DNA of 64,000 nt from Triticum aestivum. Lineage: Eukaryota > Streptophyta > Magnoliopsida > Poales > Poaceae. The notes beneath the pieces were generated by a model that searched no databases, had not been told where the DNA came from, and worked only from the letters and a program-made list of their open reading frames with translations. Below are positions 1 to 11,003 of the stretch, one piece after another. Position numbers and translations under genes: made by a program. Numbering within the stretch: the stretch's first letter is position 1; each line of letters starts with the position of its first letter. Location of the stretch: assembly GCF_018294505.1 (NCBI RefSeq), contig NC_057812.1, forward strand, positions 64,746,494 to 64,810,493, written 5' to 3'.

Positions 1-537
1 GTTGCCATCTTCGCAATTGGGGTATAACCCTTTTTTGTGATCCTCTAACATGCGATCGAACTTCAGCTTCTCCTTTTGACTAATGCATTGCGTCCTTGCA
101 TCGACAATGACCCGGCGGAGATCATCATCATCGGGCACATCGTCTGGTTCCTCTTTATCTTCAGCAGCTTCACCCGTGGCAGCATCATTGGGCACATCGT
201 CTGGTTCCTCTTGATCTTCACCAGCTCCCCCCGTTGCAGCATCACCGTATTCAGGGGGCACATAGTTGTCATCGTACTCTGCTTCTTCGCCGTCTTCCAT
301 CATAACCCCTATTTCTCCATGCCTCGTCCAAACATTATAGTGTGGCATGAAACCCTTGTAAAGCAGGTGGGAGTGAAGGATTTTCCGGTTAGAGTAAGAC
401 CTCGTATTCCCACATTCAGTGCATGGACAACACATAAAACCATTCTCCTTGTTTACCTCAGCCGCATCAATAAACTCATGCACGCCCTTAATGTACTCGC
501 GGGTGTGTCTGTCACCGTACATCCGTTGCCGGTTCAT
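1..537 (-). CDS. CACTA transposase, N-terminal transposase-associated domain (partial)
   Basis: The frame opens with ATG at 535-537, just after an AG acceptor-like site, and stays open to the window edge (179 codons). It starts MNRQRMYGDRHTREY and continues with GVHEFIDAA, CCPCTECGN and HLLYKGFMPHYNVWTRHGE. This is the pattern of the Transpos_assoc domain found at the start of plant CACTA transposases: a MYG start, a CPCxxC cluster and an HLxxxGFMxxYxxWxxHGE block. A proline/acid linker follows, with EEPDDVP twice in imperfect tandem units. The DDE catalytic domain would lie to the left of the window. No stop or frameshift is seen in the visible part. Family assignment is firm; activity cannot be judged. 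Confidence 0.85.
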   Translation of the reverse strand, partial: MNRQRMYGDRHTREYIKGVHEFIDAAEVNKENGFMCCPCTECGNTRSYSNRKILHSHLLYKGFMPHYNVWTRHGEIGVMMEDGEEAEYDDNYVPPEYGDAATGGAGEDQEEPDDVPNDAATGEAAEDKEEPDDVPDDDDLRRVIVDARTQCISQKEKLKFDRMLEDHKKGLYPNCEDGN

Positions 538-674
538 CTGCGTGCATTATATATAATTAAGTGTCCAAATTAATAGAAGTTCATCATCACATTAAAACCA
601 AAGTGCATACATAGTTCTCATCTAACAACATATAGCTCTCCAGAGCATCTAATTAATTAAACCATAAATTGAAA

Positions 675-962
675 CTATGTAAAACATTTCAATGCGAAAA
701 CAAATGCGATCATAATCGCAACCAAGGTAACAATTGATCCAACGGCATAATGATACCAAGCCTCGGTATGAATGGCATATTTTCTAATCTTTCTAATCTT
801 CAAGCGCATTGCATCCATCTTGATCTTGTGATCATCGACGACATCCGCAACATGCAACTCCAATATCATCTTCTCCTCCTCAATTTCTTTTATTTTTTCC
901 TTCAACAAATTGTTTTCTTCTTCAACTAAATTTAACCTCTCGACAATAGGGTCGGTTGGCAT
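675..962 (-). CDS. Small coiled-coil protein with C-terminal membrane segment, carried by CACTA B
   Basis: This 95-codon frame begins MPTDPIVERLNLVEEENN. Residues 10-60 are heptad-like and highly charged (LLKEKIKEIEEEKMILEL), as in a coiled coil. Residues about 72-91 form a hydrophobic helix (YAVGSIVTLVAIMIAFVFAL) ending in a short tail, so it resembles a tail-anchored protein. It lies on the same strand as, and upstream of, the transposase gene, between the terminus and ATG 537. It could be a separate gene or an exon spliced to the transposase. My impression that similar ORFs recur beside CACTA transposases in wheat is from memory. Function unknown. Confidence 0.5.
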   Translation of the reverse strand: MPTDPIVERLNLVEEENNLLKEKIKEIEEEKMILELHVADVVDDHKIKMDAMRLKIRKIRKYAIHTEAWYHYAVGSIVTLVAIMIAFVFALKCFT

Positions 963-1519
963 TTCCGATTCACATACATCCTAGATAAATAAAATCTATG
1001 TCACGTTGGTCGACATAATTTTCATAAACAATAAATGAACAAATAGTTATGAAGATAATATACATACCAAATCCGAATCATAGACAGGACGAGGGCCGAC
1101 GGGGGCGGATACCAAAACCATCGCACTATATAAGATGCAATAATAAATGTAAGAAAATGATACAAGTATCTATCTAAACAGACAAGTAAGAATATTTTTC
1201 CTTTCAGAAAGAAGATAAGAACAAGAGGCTCACCACGGTGGTGTCGGTGATGAGATCAGCGCGGGTGATCGACGGCGGTGAAGACGGGGACGGGGCGTGA
1301 CGGACCGCTAAATCTAGACAAATCTCGAGGAAAATGGAGCTTGGAGGTCGAGCTTCGAGAGGAGAAAGTTTAAGTAGTGTGGCTCGGGCATTCCATCGAA
1401 CACCTCATGTGCATAGGAGGTGAGCTAGAGCACCACAAACCCCTCCCCTCGCCGGCCAGAGAAAAACAGAGCACTGGAGTGCTCTGCTCGCGGGCGAGGG
1501 TATATATAGGCACCTCATT

Positions 1520-1780
1520 GGTCCCGGTTTGTGGCAAGAACCGGGACTAAAGGGGAGCCTTTGGTCCCGATTCAGGCCACCAACCGGGACCAATGGTGGT
1601 GGGCCAGGAGCGAGGCCCATTGGTCCCGGTTCGTCCCACCAACCGGGACCAAAAGGTCCAGACGAACCAGGACCAATGGCCCACGTGGTACGGCCGGCCC
1701 CCTGGGCTCACGAACCGGGACCAATGCCCACATTAGTCCCGGTTCTACACTGAACCGGGACTAATGGGCTGAGCCGGCCT
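1520..1780. repeat. Subterminal repeat cluster of CACTA B
   Basis: At least ten copies of a 10-14 bp motif, GGTCCCGGTT or its complement AACCGGGACC, occur in alternating orientation. Neighbouring copies can pair into hairpins. Subterminal arrays of this kind bind the element's own DNA-binding protein in characterised CACTA elements such as En/Spm. That role here is inferred. Confidence 0.8.
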
Positions 1781-1807
1781 GGACCATAGCCCTGTTTTCT
1801 ACTAGTG
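1774..1807 (-). repeat. Terminal inverted repeat of CACTA B
   Basis: Read on the minus strand from 1807 the sequence is CACTAGTAGAAAACAGGG followed by CTATGGTCC. The CACTA start and the GTAGAAAAC continuation identify the end. The matching end is outside the window. Confidence 0.85.
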
Positions 1808-2107
1808 CATCTATGATCTATGCACGTGCATCATCACATGAGTCGATGATATGCAACATATATAGTTGAGCAACAGAAAGAGACATACTTGGCAAAAATA
1901 GAAACAACATATCATAAGCATAAATAACAAAGTTCATCGTACCCCAAAATGCCCTAACTAGAGTGATTTTCGCTAGTCGAGGAGGAGGACGGTTTAATTA
2001 CATCACAAATAAAGTTTCACCGTGCATAACTCAAAGTTTTGTCATACAGAAAGTATGGACTAAACGGACACATTGTCATATATCGACAATCACTCTAACA
2101 TGTCGTT

Positions 2108-5053
2108 TCATACATCCAAGTCAGGGAGATAGTCCCCGAGCCTAGTGAAAGGCTTCAGGTCGAGACGCTGAGAGGCTATCCATGTTCGGACGTCTTCACG
2201 CGACATTTGTCCTTCTCCGTAGAACATCCCTGTTTTTCCGATGACCTCCTTCATGATGATTTGGGAAAGTTCGCGCTGGATGTTATAGAACTCAGCTCGA
2301 AGTCGATGATCGTCGATATCTCCTATGTCCTTTGCCCATTGTAGAATATGGGCATCACCAGAAGAAGGTGCCATGCGAAGGTTCTGGTGATCCCGTCTGT
2401 ACTCCAGCATGTGGTGTAGGACATAGAATCCATCATTAAGAGAATCGTTCGGTTGCTGGATGCAGCAGAAGTCGGTCTTATGGCCGAAGGCGACCCTGCC
2501 GCCCCTTATCTTCTTGTCCCTGACCTCTCCACCCATTGATTGGTAGTAATACATAGCACTGTCGAGAACATCCTTGATGTGGGTGTAATCCTTTTTGTGA
2601 ATATTCTTCGACGAGTCCAAATAAAGAGCGTGGGAGAATCGGGGGTAGAGGATGATGAGGACGGCGCGCCCGCCGCTGCGCAAAATAAGTCCTCAAATTA
2701 ATTAGCCTCCACCGTGCAAATGAATGATTGAAATTGAAGGACGAAGGATAGCAGCGCGGATGACTTACACGGGATGATAAGGCACGAGAATCGCCCCCTT
2801 GTCCTTATTGGCAAGCATGAAACTGACGATGTAATCCCTCGCGTATTCACGGTGATTTGCGCAGACTCCCAAAAAGCCCTCGTGCATGTAGTATGGGTCA
2901 GCGACACAGATATGAGATACCTGCTCAACCCCGATGATGTAGTTCATGTGCAAGGCATAAAGGCGGACAAACGTAAAATCCAGCTTCTTCACGTGAAACA
3001 TGTTGAATATGTAATCGAATCGGAGGAAGAACTTATCCGCGGGGAAGTTGTCGACGTACGACATTTGCCGCGGAACGTTAACCACGTAGAGTGGGTATCC
3101 TGGATCTTTCGAGGCGATGAGGTCTTTCTCTACCCGCAGCACATCGTCATGAAGTCTCTTTAGATCGCCGAATATGGCCCGTAGCGCTATTGCAGGTAGG
3201 ATTGGTTGACGGGGGATATGCCATTTATTCGCATCGGGGATATCTATACGGTCCTGAAGCCGAGGCTGCTGAGGCGGTTGGATCATAGAAACAGCTTTTT
3301 TTGCCTTTCCTCGCTCTCTTCCTAAACTTCTTTACTACCGGAAGGTCGTCCATAATATGTTGAGACGGCAATTCAGGCACCGACTCATGACGCTCAAACC
3401 CTGAGGAGGCGCCATTATAGACATACTGTTCAGCAGCGCCATCGTCGTCCTCATCCTCATCCATGGCGACGTCATCAGCGACTAATGGAGCCTCCTCCTT
3501 ACCCCGTCCGCTATCACCCAACCCGACACCCGACGATAATTGGGTAGGTGGGGTGTTGATGTTCATACCTTGCTGAGGCTGCGTGCTCGTGGGTGTGCTC
3601 CCGGCCGCCTCCAGACGAAGCAGACTCTTTGGCCACAACAGGACCCACCCAGCATTGCAACAATCACCAAGCCGCCGCGGTGTCTCGTTGTCATCCCCTA
3701 GTAGTACTAGAGGAGGCAAATTCTCGTGGCCCAGTTTGACACTGGCCACGGAAGCCTTGAAGACGTTCGGGGGGATCGGCCAGCTGTGGAACAATGGTTC
3801 CTTCGGCTCCATTATCGTCGCCTTCCCCACATCCACTTTCTGGTCGCCGATGGTGTACAATATGGTGCACGGGGTTTCATCGGCCTGCAAAGAAAATTCT
3901 GCGACGTGAGACATCCGAAAGGCAACAAAAACGGGAGATTATACATTTATATTGAAGGGGGCCGGTGTGACAGATACCGTGAGGGCGTCGAGCTCAGCCA
4001 AAGACGAAGCACCTCCTAGCACGTCCGGTGTGGGGGTCGGTGCTGGAGCAGGTGCAGCTGCAGGTGCTGGTGCAACACTAGTCGAGTTGCTCCCCGCCAA
4101 CAAGACAGCAAGGGAAAAGTCCGCTGCATTTTTTTTCTGGATTTTGCCTGGTCCAATTGAAAACGACCGGAACCAAGGTAGTAGAAATATCTACAGCCAC
4201 CTGTTTTGCGGCAGCTACCGCTGTTGCCACTGTCTGAGTTGATTTCTTCTCAACCGCAATCTCAACCCTCTTGTCGATGTTTTCTTCATTTAACCTTCGT
4301 CTTTCCTTTCTCTCCTCTGTGGTCTCACGGTAGTACTTCTTCCACGTGGCGCCGTCTCCGACACCGTGCACGCGTCCATACGACGGTCGAGTATCCACCG
4401 GTTGTCGTTTCAATATGTTCAACGCCCGGTTGAATGGAGTGTCCCACTTGGGCCTCGCCAATGCCTCTGACGGCGAGTCGCTTTCGGCCGCAATCCTGTG
4501 CTGCTCTCTCTGCAAAAGGCACAACGATCGTTTACAAATATGACTAACGTGTGCAGTCGAATTGATCAGAAACTAAAATTACCAGCAGTCTTATGAACTC
4601 CATAATGACCGGTGTTGTCTCGTAAATCTTTTTCACTGGGTCCCAACGGTGCCGGGCCCTGAGGACGTCACGCTCCTGCTGGACGGTGAACTCCGCCAAG
4701 GGGTCTGCGATGCCCAGACTCGCGGCTTCCGCGTCCTCTTTGGCCCATTTGGACCTCTTTCCGCCGTAACCACGGCTTCCGAGGTGGTGGCTCCCAAAGT
4801 TCCTCTCTTGAAGCCCCTTCATGTACTTAGACTTTTTTTGGCATCTTCGGCCTTGCAAGCCTCCTTGAATATTTGAAACTGCTCTTCTGTGATTGTCGGA
4901 TTATCCTTTACAATCTCGGAGTAGGGTTCCTTCTTGTCTATGATCCTTGCTTTCACTCGATTTTTCCAGGCGGCCAACGCGTCGCTAAACTTGGTCATGC
5001 CGTGTTTGTTTACCTTCTTCATTGCCGGGTCCTCATCTGGATCTTTATAATCA
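2108..5053 (-). pseudogene. CACTA A second gene, 3' part: Ulp1 (C48) protease-like protein, degenerate
   Basis: Five or more exons read leftwards. 5053-4820 continues the frame from 12782 (DYKDPDEDPAMKK, then DALAAWKNRVKAR). A run of A residues near 4830 shifts the frame into KYMKGLQERNFG. 4544 ends in a GT donor. 4511 resumes at REQHRIAAES. A charged middle region (TEERKERRRLNEENIDKR) loses frame near 4140. 3914-3225 carries an acidic stretch. 3286-2765 and 2683-2108 hold the protease-like domain, with FTFVRLYALHMNYIIG and later YPRFSHALYLDSS. The His expected before VLIILYP is Arg in GGRAVLI, and the Cys expected in a D-C-G-F motif is replaced in SLNDGFYVLHH. The protein is broken and probably inactive as a protease. 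Confidence 0.7.
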
Positions 5054-5084
5054 CTAGTAGAATGCCCGTGTGTTGCTACGGGCA
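5054..5084 (-). other. Helitron 3' terminus with stem-loop
   Basis: A 7-bp perfect stem, TGCCCGT/ACGGGCA, with an 8-base loop lies at 5063-5084, followed by TTCTA and CTAG ending at 5054. The next base is T. This matches the canonical Helitron 3' end, where the hairpin serves as the rolling-circle termination signal. Confidence 0.88.
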
Positions 5085-7202
5085 CAAGAGAAATATAGAT
5101 AAGCACAAAGGCATAAGTTGTGGTCATCTTTTATCTTGTTCACCAAGATGCAAACCCTCGGCTTCTCTATATACATAGATAATGTAATTCTAGATACATA
5201 TCAGAATTGTGAGAAAAATTGTGGGAATACATAAGACAATCATTCTCTTCTCTCTGTTTCTTTCTATTTACTCCTCGCTCAAAACTGCATCAAGACAATG
5301 ACACCATCTTCATTCTATTTACTCCTTAGTCAAAGCCGCAACAAGACATGACACCATCTTCATTCTCCCTTCCGGCGTCCTATTTTCAGCGAACCCTACG
5401 ACCTCATCTCCGATATTGCTATCACATAGTGATTGCTCTTCTTTGTCATGGTTCATATCCTTTCTATCCATGGATGATAGTACATTAAACACCTTCCGTT
5501 AATATTCTCTCACTATCACATACATTTGACAATAGTGACAAGTGTCTAGACATATCAACATATTGGTTATGCATTTCTAGAAATATATTATACACATACC
5601 GTGGTCCTAATATGTGTTGTCTTCTTTCTTTGTTTCCTTTCATATTTATAACACTGAGTTAAAATAGTCCATTGCCTCCAATGCCATTGTGACATTGCAT
5701 TGCTCCACACTGTGTCGTAGATGTTGTGACACGCCAGGGTTCTCTTTTAGATGAAAATATGATAAAATAGCTAGTCCTTGCTGGCAATTATAAGGAGTAA
5801 AATACATAATTACAAAGAAGGTTGGTTCGTTTATATCTTTGTAATTTCTTATCTACAAAATCACATCAAAATGTTCAGACATGCATTCATGTGTGTACAT
5901 GCTAGTATTACCATGAGTCAATCTAAAAAAGAAATGGCAATTTACTCCAAGACAGGTTAAAAAAATCAGGAACTTTTGTGTACGATTGACAGCAAAGATT
6001 ATGAGTTGAAATCTTCCATGGGTTCAATTCAACCTGTACCACCGGCGCCCCTGCACTTTCGCACAAACTCTCTACCCCTATAAAATCTGCAAAAGAAAAA
6101 ACAACATTTCCAACATTAGAACATGATTTAGAATTTCCAAGGACTTGAAATGACAGGATACAAAGTAACATGGCACTCTTCTGTTAGTAACATGACGCTC
6201 TTTTGGTAGGCATAGACCGGCAAATATTAACCCCCCCCCCCCCTTCACCCACCCACCCAAAATCATATAAATATAATTTTGAACTTATGTTTTTAAAAAT
6301 TAAGGGTATGATGATACATAGGCGTAAATCAAACTGAAACCGAAATTGTTGTTCATTGATCCAACATTACCACACATGCTTATCCTGTATATTTGTTGTC
6401 TACCCATCAAGATCTTTCATAAGATATTTCTACTTTGGAATATCCTATTCCGAAATAAAAAGTACAATCATAAAAGGAGAACCCAAAGTTTCTTCTCGAA
6501 CATAAATCGACCCCCACCCCCCTCCCCCACCAGCCTGTTCTAGTTGCATTGAACCATACGCAAACCTTTCTCTTGCACATCTGTGTAAGTATAAAGTGAA
6601 AAAGGAATCCTATGTTATTGAATATTTCCAATATATAATATGGTAGTGTGAGCTATAAAACAAAATGCATGAAGAATTATTGGCGTGCATTTTGTAGTGT
6701 CAAAGAATACAACTTTTGGATGTAAAACGTGAATCGGTTTTTACCAAACAGCACATGGAGTTAAATGGAGCGGCATCCAGTAGTGCAAACAAGCTTGGAC
6801 TGTACCAAAAAAATACAAGTTATAGAAGCTTGTTACATGGGTGCACTTCTTAGAAGCAATGAGCTTGTTAATGATGTGATGGAATTAGGGCAAGAATAAT
6901 ATAAAATAAACAACCTTCAGAGTCATAGTATATTTATGAAATGATAAATTTAATACGGGAACTTTCTGAACACGCATAAAATGACAACGCCTAAAATATG
7001 ATATTACTGAACTAAATGATAGATGTTCTCTTTTGTTTCTCCATTGTGCTGACCACATGATGTACTGTAAGAAACAAGATATTTTTCTGAACTACAAAGC
7101 TTACACGACAATTCGTCAAATATAGTACATAGTTAATTCACATAGCGTGTTTCTTTAGAAGTTTAGATACATACCTTCTATTATCTAAAAAAAGATGCAT
7201 AC

Positions 7203-7363
7203 CTCAATCGCACCAATAACTTGGTGATGTGAAGCAATGAATGAAACAAGCATGATTTTAGAGAAGGTAAGCAAAATTTTATGGCGTGCTACCAATTCCT
7301 CCAATCCCCTCAACACAGCATGTGCAGACTGCAGTAATGTAGTAGTGCCGATTGCGTTTGTTC
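7203..7363 (-). pseudogene. Exon-like segment inside the Helitron, unidentified
   Basis: A 161-bp segment is bounded by CTTCCAG at 7364-7370 and a GTATGC donor at 7202-7197. It is open in one frame, with TNAIGTTTLLQSAH, LRGLEELVARHKIL and HHQVIGAIE. It lies on the same strand as the other captured exons. I do not recognise the family, and a hydrophobic stretch (LVSFIASHH) gives no clear role. It could be a genuine captured exon or a chance reading frame. Confidence 0.35.
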
Positions 7364-7518
7364 CTGGAAGGGAATCAATACAATTTGAGAAAGCATACAT
7401 ACGTTCAAGACCAACACAGTTTGTGCCATACTAATTGACCCTAGAAACCTCATTAGTCCAAAATAGATCACCAAAATTTACTATGTACAACCATTCACAT
7501 AGAGAACCAAGATCCAAT

Positions 7519-7848
7519 CTAATGGTAGCTAACAAACATCGGAACATGAGGGGAATAAGGAAGGAAGTCAAGCGCAGGTTTACCTTGGGTGATGAAGGAT
7601 CCCCGACGTGCCACTGGCGCCACGCTATGTAGGGGCATCCGCATCTCCAGACCTGACGCCGCTGATCTGCAAGCAATCTCGACATAATTAACATCCGTAT
7701 TAACGATCTCAGCTTGCAGCCGCCGCCGTCTTCTGTCGATGTCGATCCATCTCCAGAGCAGGTACTGACGCATCCACCATGCCAGGCCTATCGTCAATGC
7801 CACCACGGCGTTAGACAACGCCACCATCCTGCACATATCCATCCACAC
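7519..7848 (-). pseudogene. Possible captured segment with a membrane-spanning stretch, unidentified
   Basis: The frame begins MWMDMCRMVALSNAVV and continues ALTIGLAWWMRQYLLW, then IDIDRRRRRLQAEIV: a hydrophobic helix followed by a basic stretch. GC content is higher than in the flanking AT-rich DNA, consistent with a captured exon. A possible GT donor lies in GCGTCAGGTCTGG near 7650. I cannot assign a family and no second piece is clearly linked to it. Confidence 0.25.
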
Positions 7849-8294
7849 ATGCCCGTCGCCGGAACTCCGTGGCGCCTTGCAATAGATGTAACACCGTTCC
7901 CCCTCTTGTCCCCTCTAGCCAGCACTTGATCCAAAACAATGCCCCCAGGAGGGAGAACGGCACCAAAGGTGCCGTCGTTGTCCGATCCGGTAGACCCAGA
8001 TGTAGGGTTTCCCCCAGAACATCCCGATCGAGTTGACGTGACCTGCAACGACAAGGCCTTGAGAAGGAAACGACATCGGAGACACCGCCATCGTCCGCCA
8101 AGACCGCAGTCAGACGCGGTTTTCACCGAAAGCCGTGTCGTCCCTATCTCGCGGCTGGCTAGAACCATGCGGAGCTTTTCCATAAAGACGTATGCTGCCG
8201 TCGAAACTCCGCTGGAGACCCTCCATCCCTTCACCGGGGCCCTCATCGCGCCACCGACCATCCACGTGAAGAATCAACGACGGATCTGGATGGG

Positions 8295-8440
8295 ATCCAG
8301 ATCCGCGGCCGCCACCATGCACACCATCGCCAGCACCACCAGCCATGGGGTTGTCGGTTGCCACCACATCCAGATCCGCGGCCGCCACCATGCACACCAT
8401 TGCCAGCACCACCAGCGATGGGGTTGTCGGTTGCCACCGC
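8295..8440. repeat. 73-bp tandem duplication in GC-rich Helitron segment
   Basis: Two head-to-tail copies of a 73-bp unit (8295-8367, 8368-8440) begin ATCCAGATCCGCGGCCGCC. They differ at a few bases. The surrounding 7700-8560 block is GC-rich with long frames on both strands, none of which resembles a protein I know. It is probably captured untranslated or promoter-proximal DNA. Confidence 0.7.
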
Positions 8441-9055
8441 ACGGCCAGGGAGCTGCCCTGGACTCAGCGCAAAGCCCCCAGCCCGAGGTGCCCCAGCCAC
8501 CTCGAGTGATTGCCGCCGCCTCCGCCATCCACTTGAAGAAAACGCCAAGTGACTTTGAAGGGGCACTAATTTGGGTTGGTTATGAATCTCCCCTTTAAAA
8601 GATAATGGGTACTAATTTTCTGAAATTGTACTGGAATAAGAACGCAGAATAAAACAATCAAGAAATTGCACTAATTTTTTAACTTTTGCTTTGCCTAAAG
8701 GCTAAACTTATCTTCATAAAGAAGGGCCAACATCTACAGCTAGGCATTGCTCCCTGCTTCAGCTAGATCAAGATCTGTAGTAGATCGGTGATGCCAATCA
8801 CCAATGCAAACAGTAGAAGTTCGCATACTCTAAGTGGGTCTGACGAGCTTAGGTTGAGATGGAAGTTGCAAAATCGAGCAACAATATTAAGAGTTTTCTT
8901 ACGTTTTTGTAGTAGTTTTAACTGAAGCTCAGCTATTGATAAGCAGTTCAAGGTTAGATTACAACTTGTAAGGAAATAAGCAAACAGGACAAAGTTTCGG
9001 AAATAACCCCATAGGAATCAGTCACTATCAGACTGAAAGTACAATAGACACGCAC

Positions 9056-9172
9056 CTTCTCGAAGTTTTGCGGCATTTCTTCGTCTCTGAAAACTGAGCC
9101 TTCACTTCTACAAGTGTGTCAATCTCCTCAGGGTGTTGGTCACAATACCTCACTTGTTCTTTAAGCTTAGGC
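9056..9172 (-). pseudogene. Captured exon of a VAMP72-type v-SNARE
   Basis: The 117-bp exon lies between a TTTTTCCAG acceptor (9173 upward) and a GTGCGT donor (9055 downward). It reads PKLKEQVRYCDQHPEEIDTL then VEVKAQFSE. Plant VAMP72 longin-type R-SNAREs (vesicle fusion at the plasma membrane) have a closely similar exon: PKLKE, YC, DHPEEI, VKAQVSEVKGVMMENIEKV. After SETK the frame is lost, and the neighbouring frame gives MPQNFEKV, matching the expected ENIEKV end of the exon. So it is a decayed single exon without the rest of the gene. Donor and acceptor positions agree with the known exon boundaries as I remember them. Confidence 0.72.
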
Positions 9173-9648
9173 CTGGAAAAAGAAGATATCCACTGTAATA
9201 GAATAGTAACTCACATTGTTTACTCTTTTCTGAACCATGCACATTGCTCATACTAATAGTAATTTGTTATTCACGTTATATGATTAGACACTTGCTAAAA
9301 CTTTTGAAATATTGCACAGATATCACGGAAAGTATCCATTTTCTTGTTTGAGGCTATTGGTAGTAGCACTTACGGCCTCTTCTCCGTTTTTATTTCTTGG
9401 TGAATTCCTCCTTAACCCTGTAGATGAAGCCAACTGGAAGTTACTGACCAGCAGACTCGTAGCAACAACACCATATGCACTCTCACATAAAAACTAACTG
9501 AATCTGAGCCCCTCGTACATAAGTTTCCTACACTAACTATTCTATCTCTCATACTGAACCACAGTGCAAAAACACAAAATGCAGTGACTTATCAAGATGA
9601 AGATAAAAAGGTGTTATTCACAAAAAACACAACATGGCATTTCCATAC

Positions 9649-9751
9649 CTGCGCAGCTTGGTAGTATGCTCGCAAGATGGACGATGCTGCAGTTGGTGTT
9701 GATAGTCATCTGCCCAATCACCACGAATCAAAATATTCATTGCATCTTGGT
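9649..9751 (-). pseudogene. Exon-like segment inside the Helitron, unidentified
   Basis: A 103-bp segment lies between an ACACCAG acceptor and a GTATGG donor. It is open as DQDAMNILIRGDWADDYQHQ then RPSCEHTTKLR. Its last bases join the VAMP72-like exon in an open frame (LR|RPKLKE). I do not recognise it as VAMP72 sequence; it may come from another gene or from a non-coding part of the captured locus. Confidence 0.35.
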
Positions 9752-11003
9752 CTGGTGTCTCCTCTTACTCCACATTTCACCTATCAAATTCAGCAAGCAT
9801 GAGTTTATGTTATGAACATTATATACTGGAAAAAGAAGAGTTTGCGGTCACACATACGAAGGAGTTCTTTGTAGAACCAGGACCTGTTATCTGGTACTCT
9901 TAGTAACTTCAAGATTCGTGCAAACATTTAAGAGGTGTACAGAAGCAAAACTCTTTAAACCAAATTACTAACAGGGTCGATGTTCTGACCATGATATAGT
10001 TACAATGCCCTTCCTAGGGAAAACAAAAACAGATCGATGATTGCACATGCCTTATTTTATAAAATATGTAAGATGCTCCTAGAATTAATAACAGGGTGGA
10101 GAAAATAATCCTGGACTTTACGCATCAAAGCAGATTCCGGAACCAACATGATAAATATCAGATGGAGAAATGAATCCTGAACAAACGTGCTACTCTTTGC
10201 TTATATCCTATTCCTACCCATGTGAGCCTAAGGTACCAAGAAAAAAGAAAAACCTAAAAACTGCAGAGATGAATACTTCGATGCATATATTTTGTAGGCT
10301 GCATATACATGGGATGTATATATGCTTATTAAATTATATGTGCATTTGGAACAACCAAATCTTCCCACCTCTCCACTGACCGCAACACCTTCCTGAGGGA
10401 CCCGATGCACTAATTCACCACTCTGCACCTCCCAAGTCCCAAGCGACCCTCGGACATACCTTGCTAGGAGTTGGCCAGTGTGGCAACAAGCTGCATGTGT
10501 GTGTGTGTGGGGGGGGGTGGGGGGGGGGGGGGCAAAAGAAGACTTGTTACGTTTTCCTAAATGTGGTGACTTTAAGAGCATCTCCTTTTCAGTTTCCTGT
10601 GCCAAGACCTGAAGAAAAAAATGCAGAGTGTGGGGGCTGACCTTGCTGCTGCAGGCTAGCGTAGATCGAGGAGGCAGTGGCTGCGGGAATATGTTTTCAT
10701 CATGAACTCTTCAAACTGAACTATATGTTCCCTAAAAACCAAAGGATTGGAAGCTTAAACTCGTATTTTCTGGACCTTTTTCAGAAAGATGGCAATAATT
10801 TTGTTGCTCTTTTAAATTAAGTTAAATTACTTCATTGTGTGATGCTAGTTAAATATGTTATATCCAGTGCAGTGAAAACTTATTGTACCGGCATATCATA
10901 ACAAAGCTTAACCAACCTTATTTTAGAACCCTATATGCAGCACTGACGCAGGTCAGAAGAATTTAAAACAAGGTAGCAAGTGTTAAACAGGAACAGAATA
11001 TAC

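Larger units (their letters stand above)
1..1807 (-). mobile_element. CACTA (En/Spm) transposon B, 5' part, runs off the left edge
   Basis: The minus strand begins at 1807 with CACTAGTAGAAAACAGGG, a standard Triticeae CACTA terminal inverted repeat. It is followed by about 250 bp of subterminal repeats (GGTCCCGGTT and its complement), an untranslated stretch, a small coiled-coil ORF and the start of a transposase gene, all on the minus strand. The far end is outside the window, so length and target duplication cannot be checked. Element B lies within the 3' part of CACTA A, because A-type sequence stops at 1808. Bases 963-1520 hold no gene that I can see. Confidence 0.85.

Noticed and set aside
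76..573. Plus-strand frame of 165 codons
   Set aside because: It is the complement of the CACTA B transposase N-terminus, which has clear domain motifs on the minus strand.
7939..8598. Plus-strand 219-codon frame in a GC-rich block
   Set aside because: Arg/Pro/His-rich translation with overlapping open frames on both strands and a tandem duplication; composition, not coding, explains it.
10500..10535. Poly-G tract; similar runs at 6230 and 14378
   Set aside because: Simple homopolymer runs; possible assembly weak spots but no biological signal.
10440..10730. Continuation of the MVD gene after IISLVEKWNHSEGTPQ
   Set aside because: Candidate segments with splice-like borders (10731 and 10479 downward) give early stops or no match to the expected AYTFDAGPNA block, so I do not extend the fragment.
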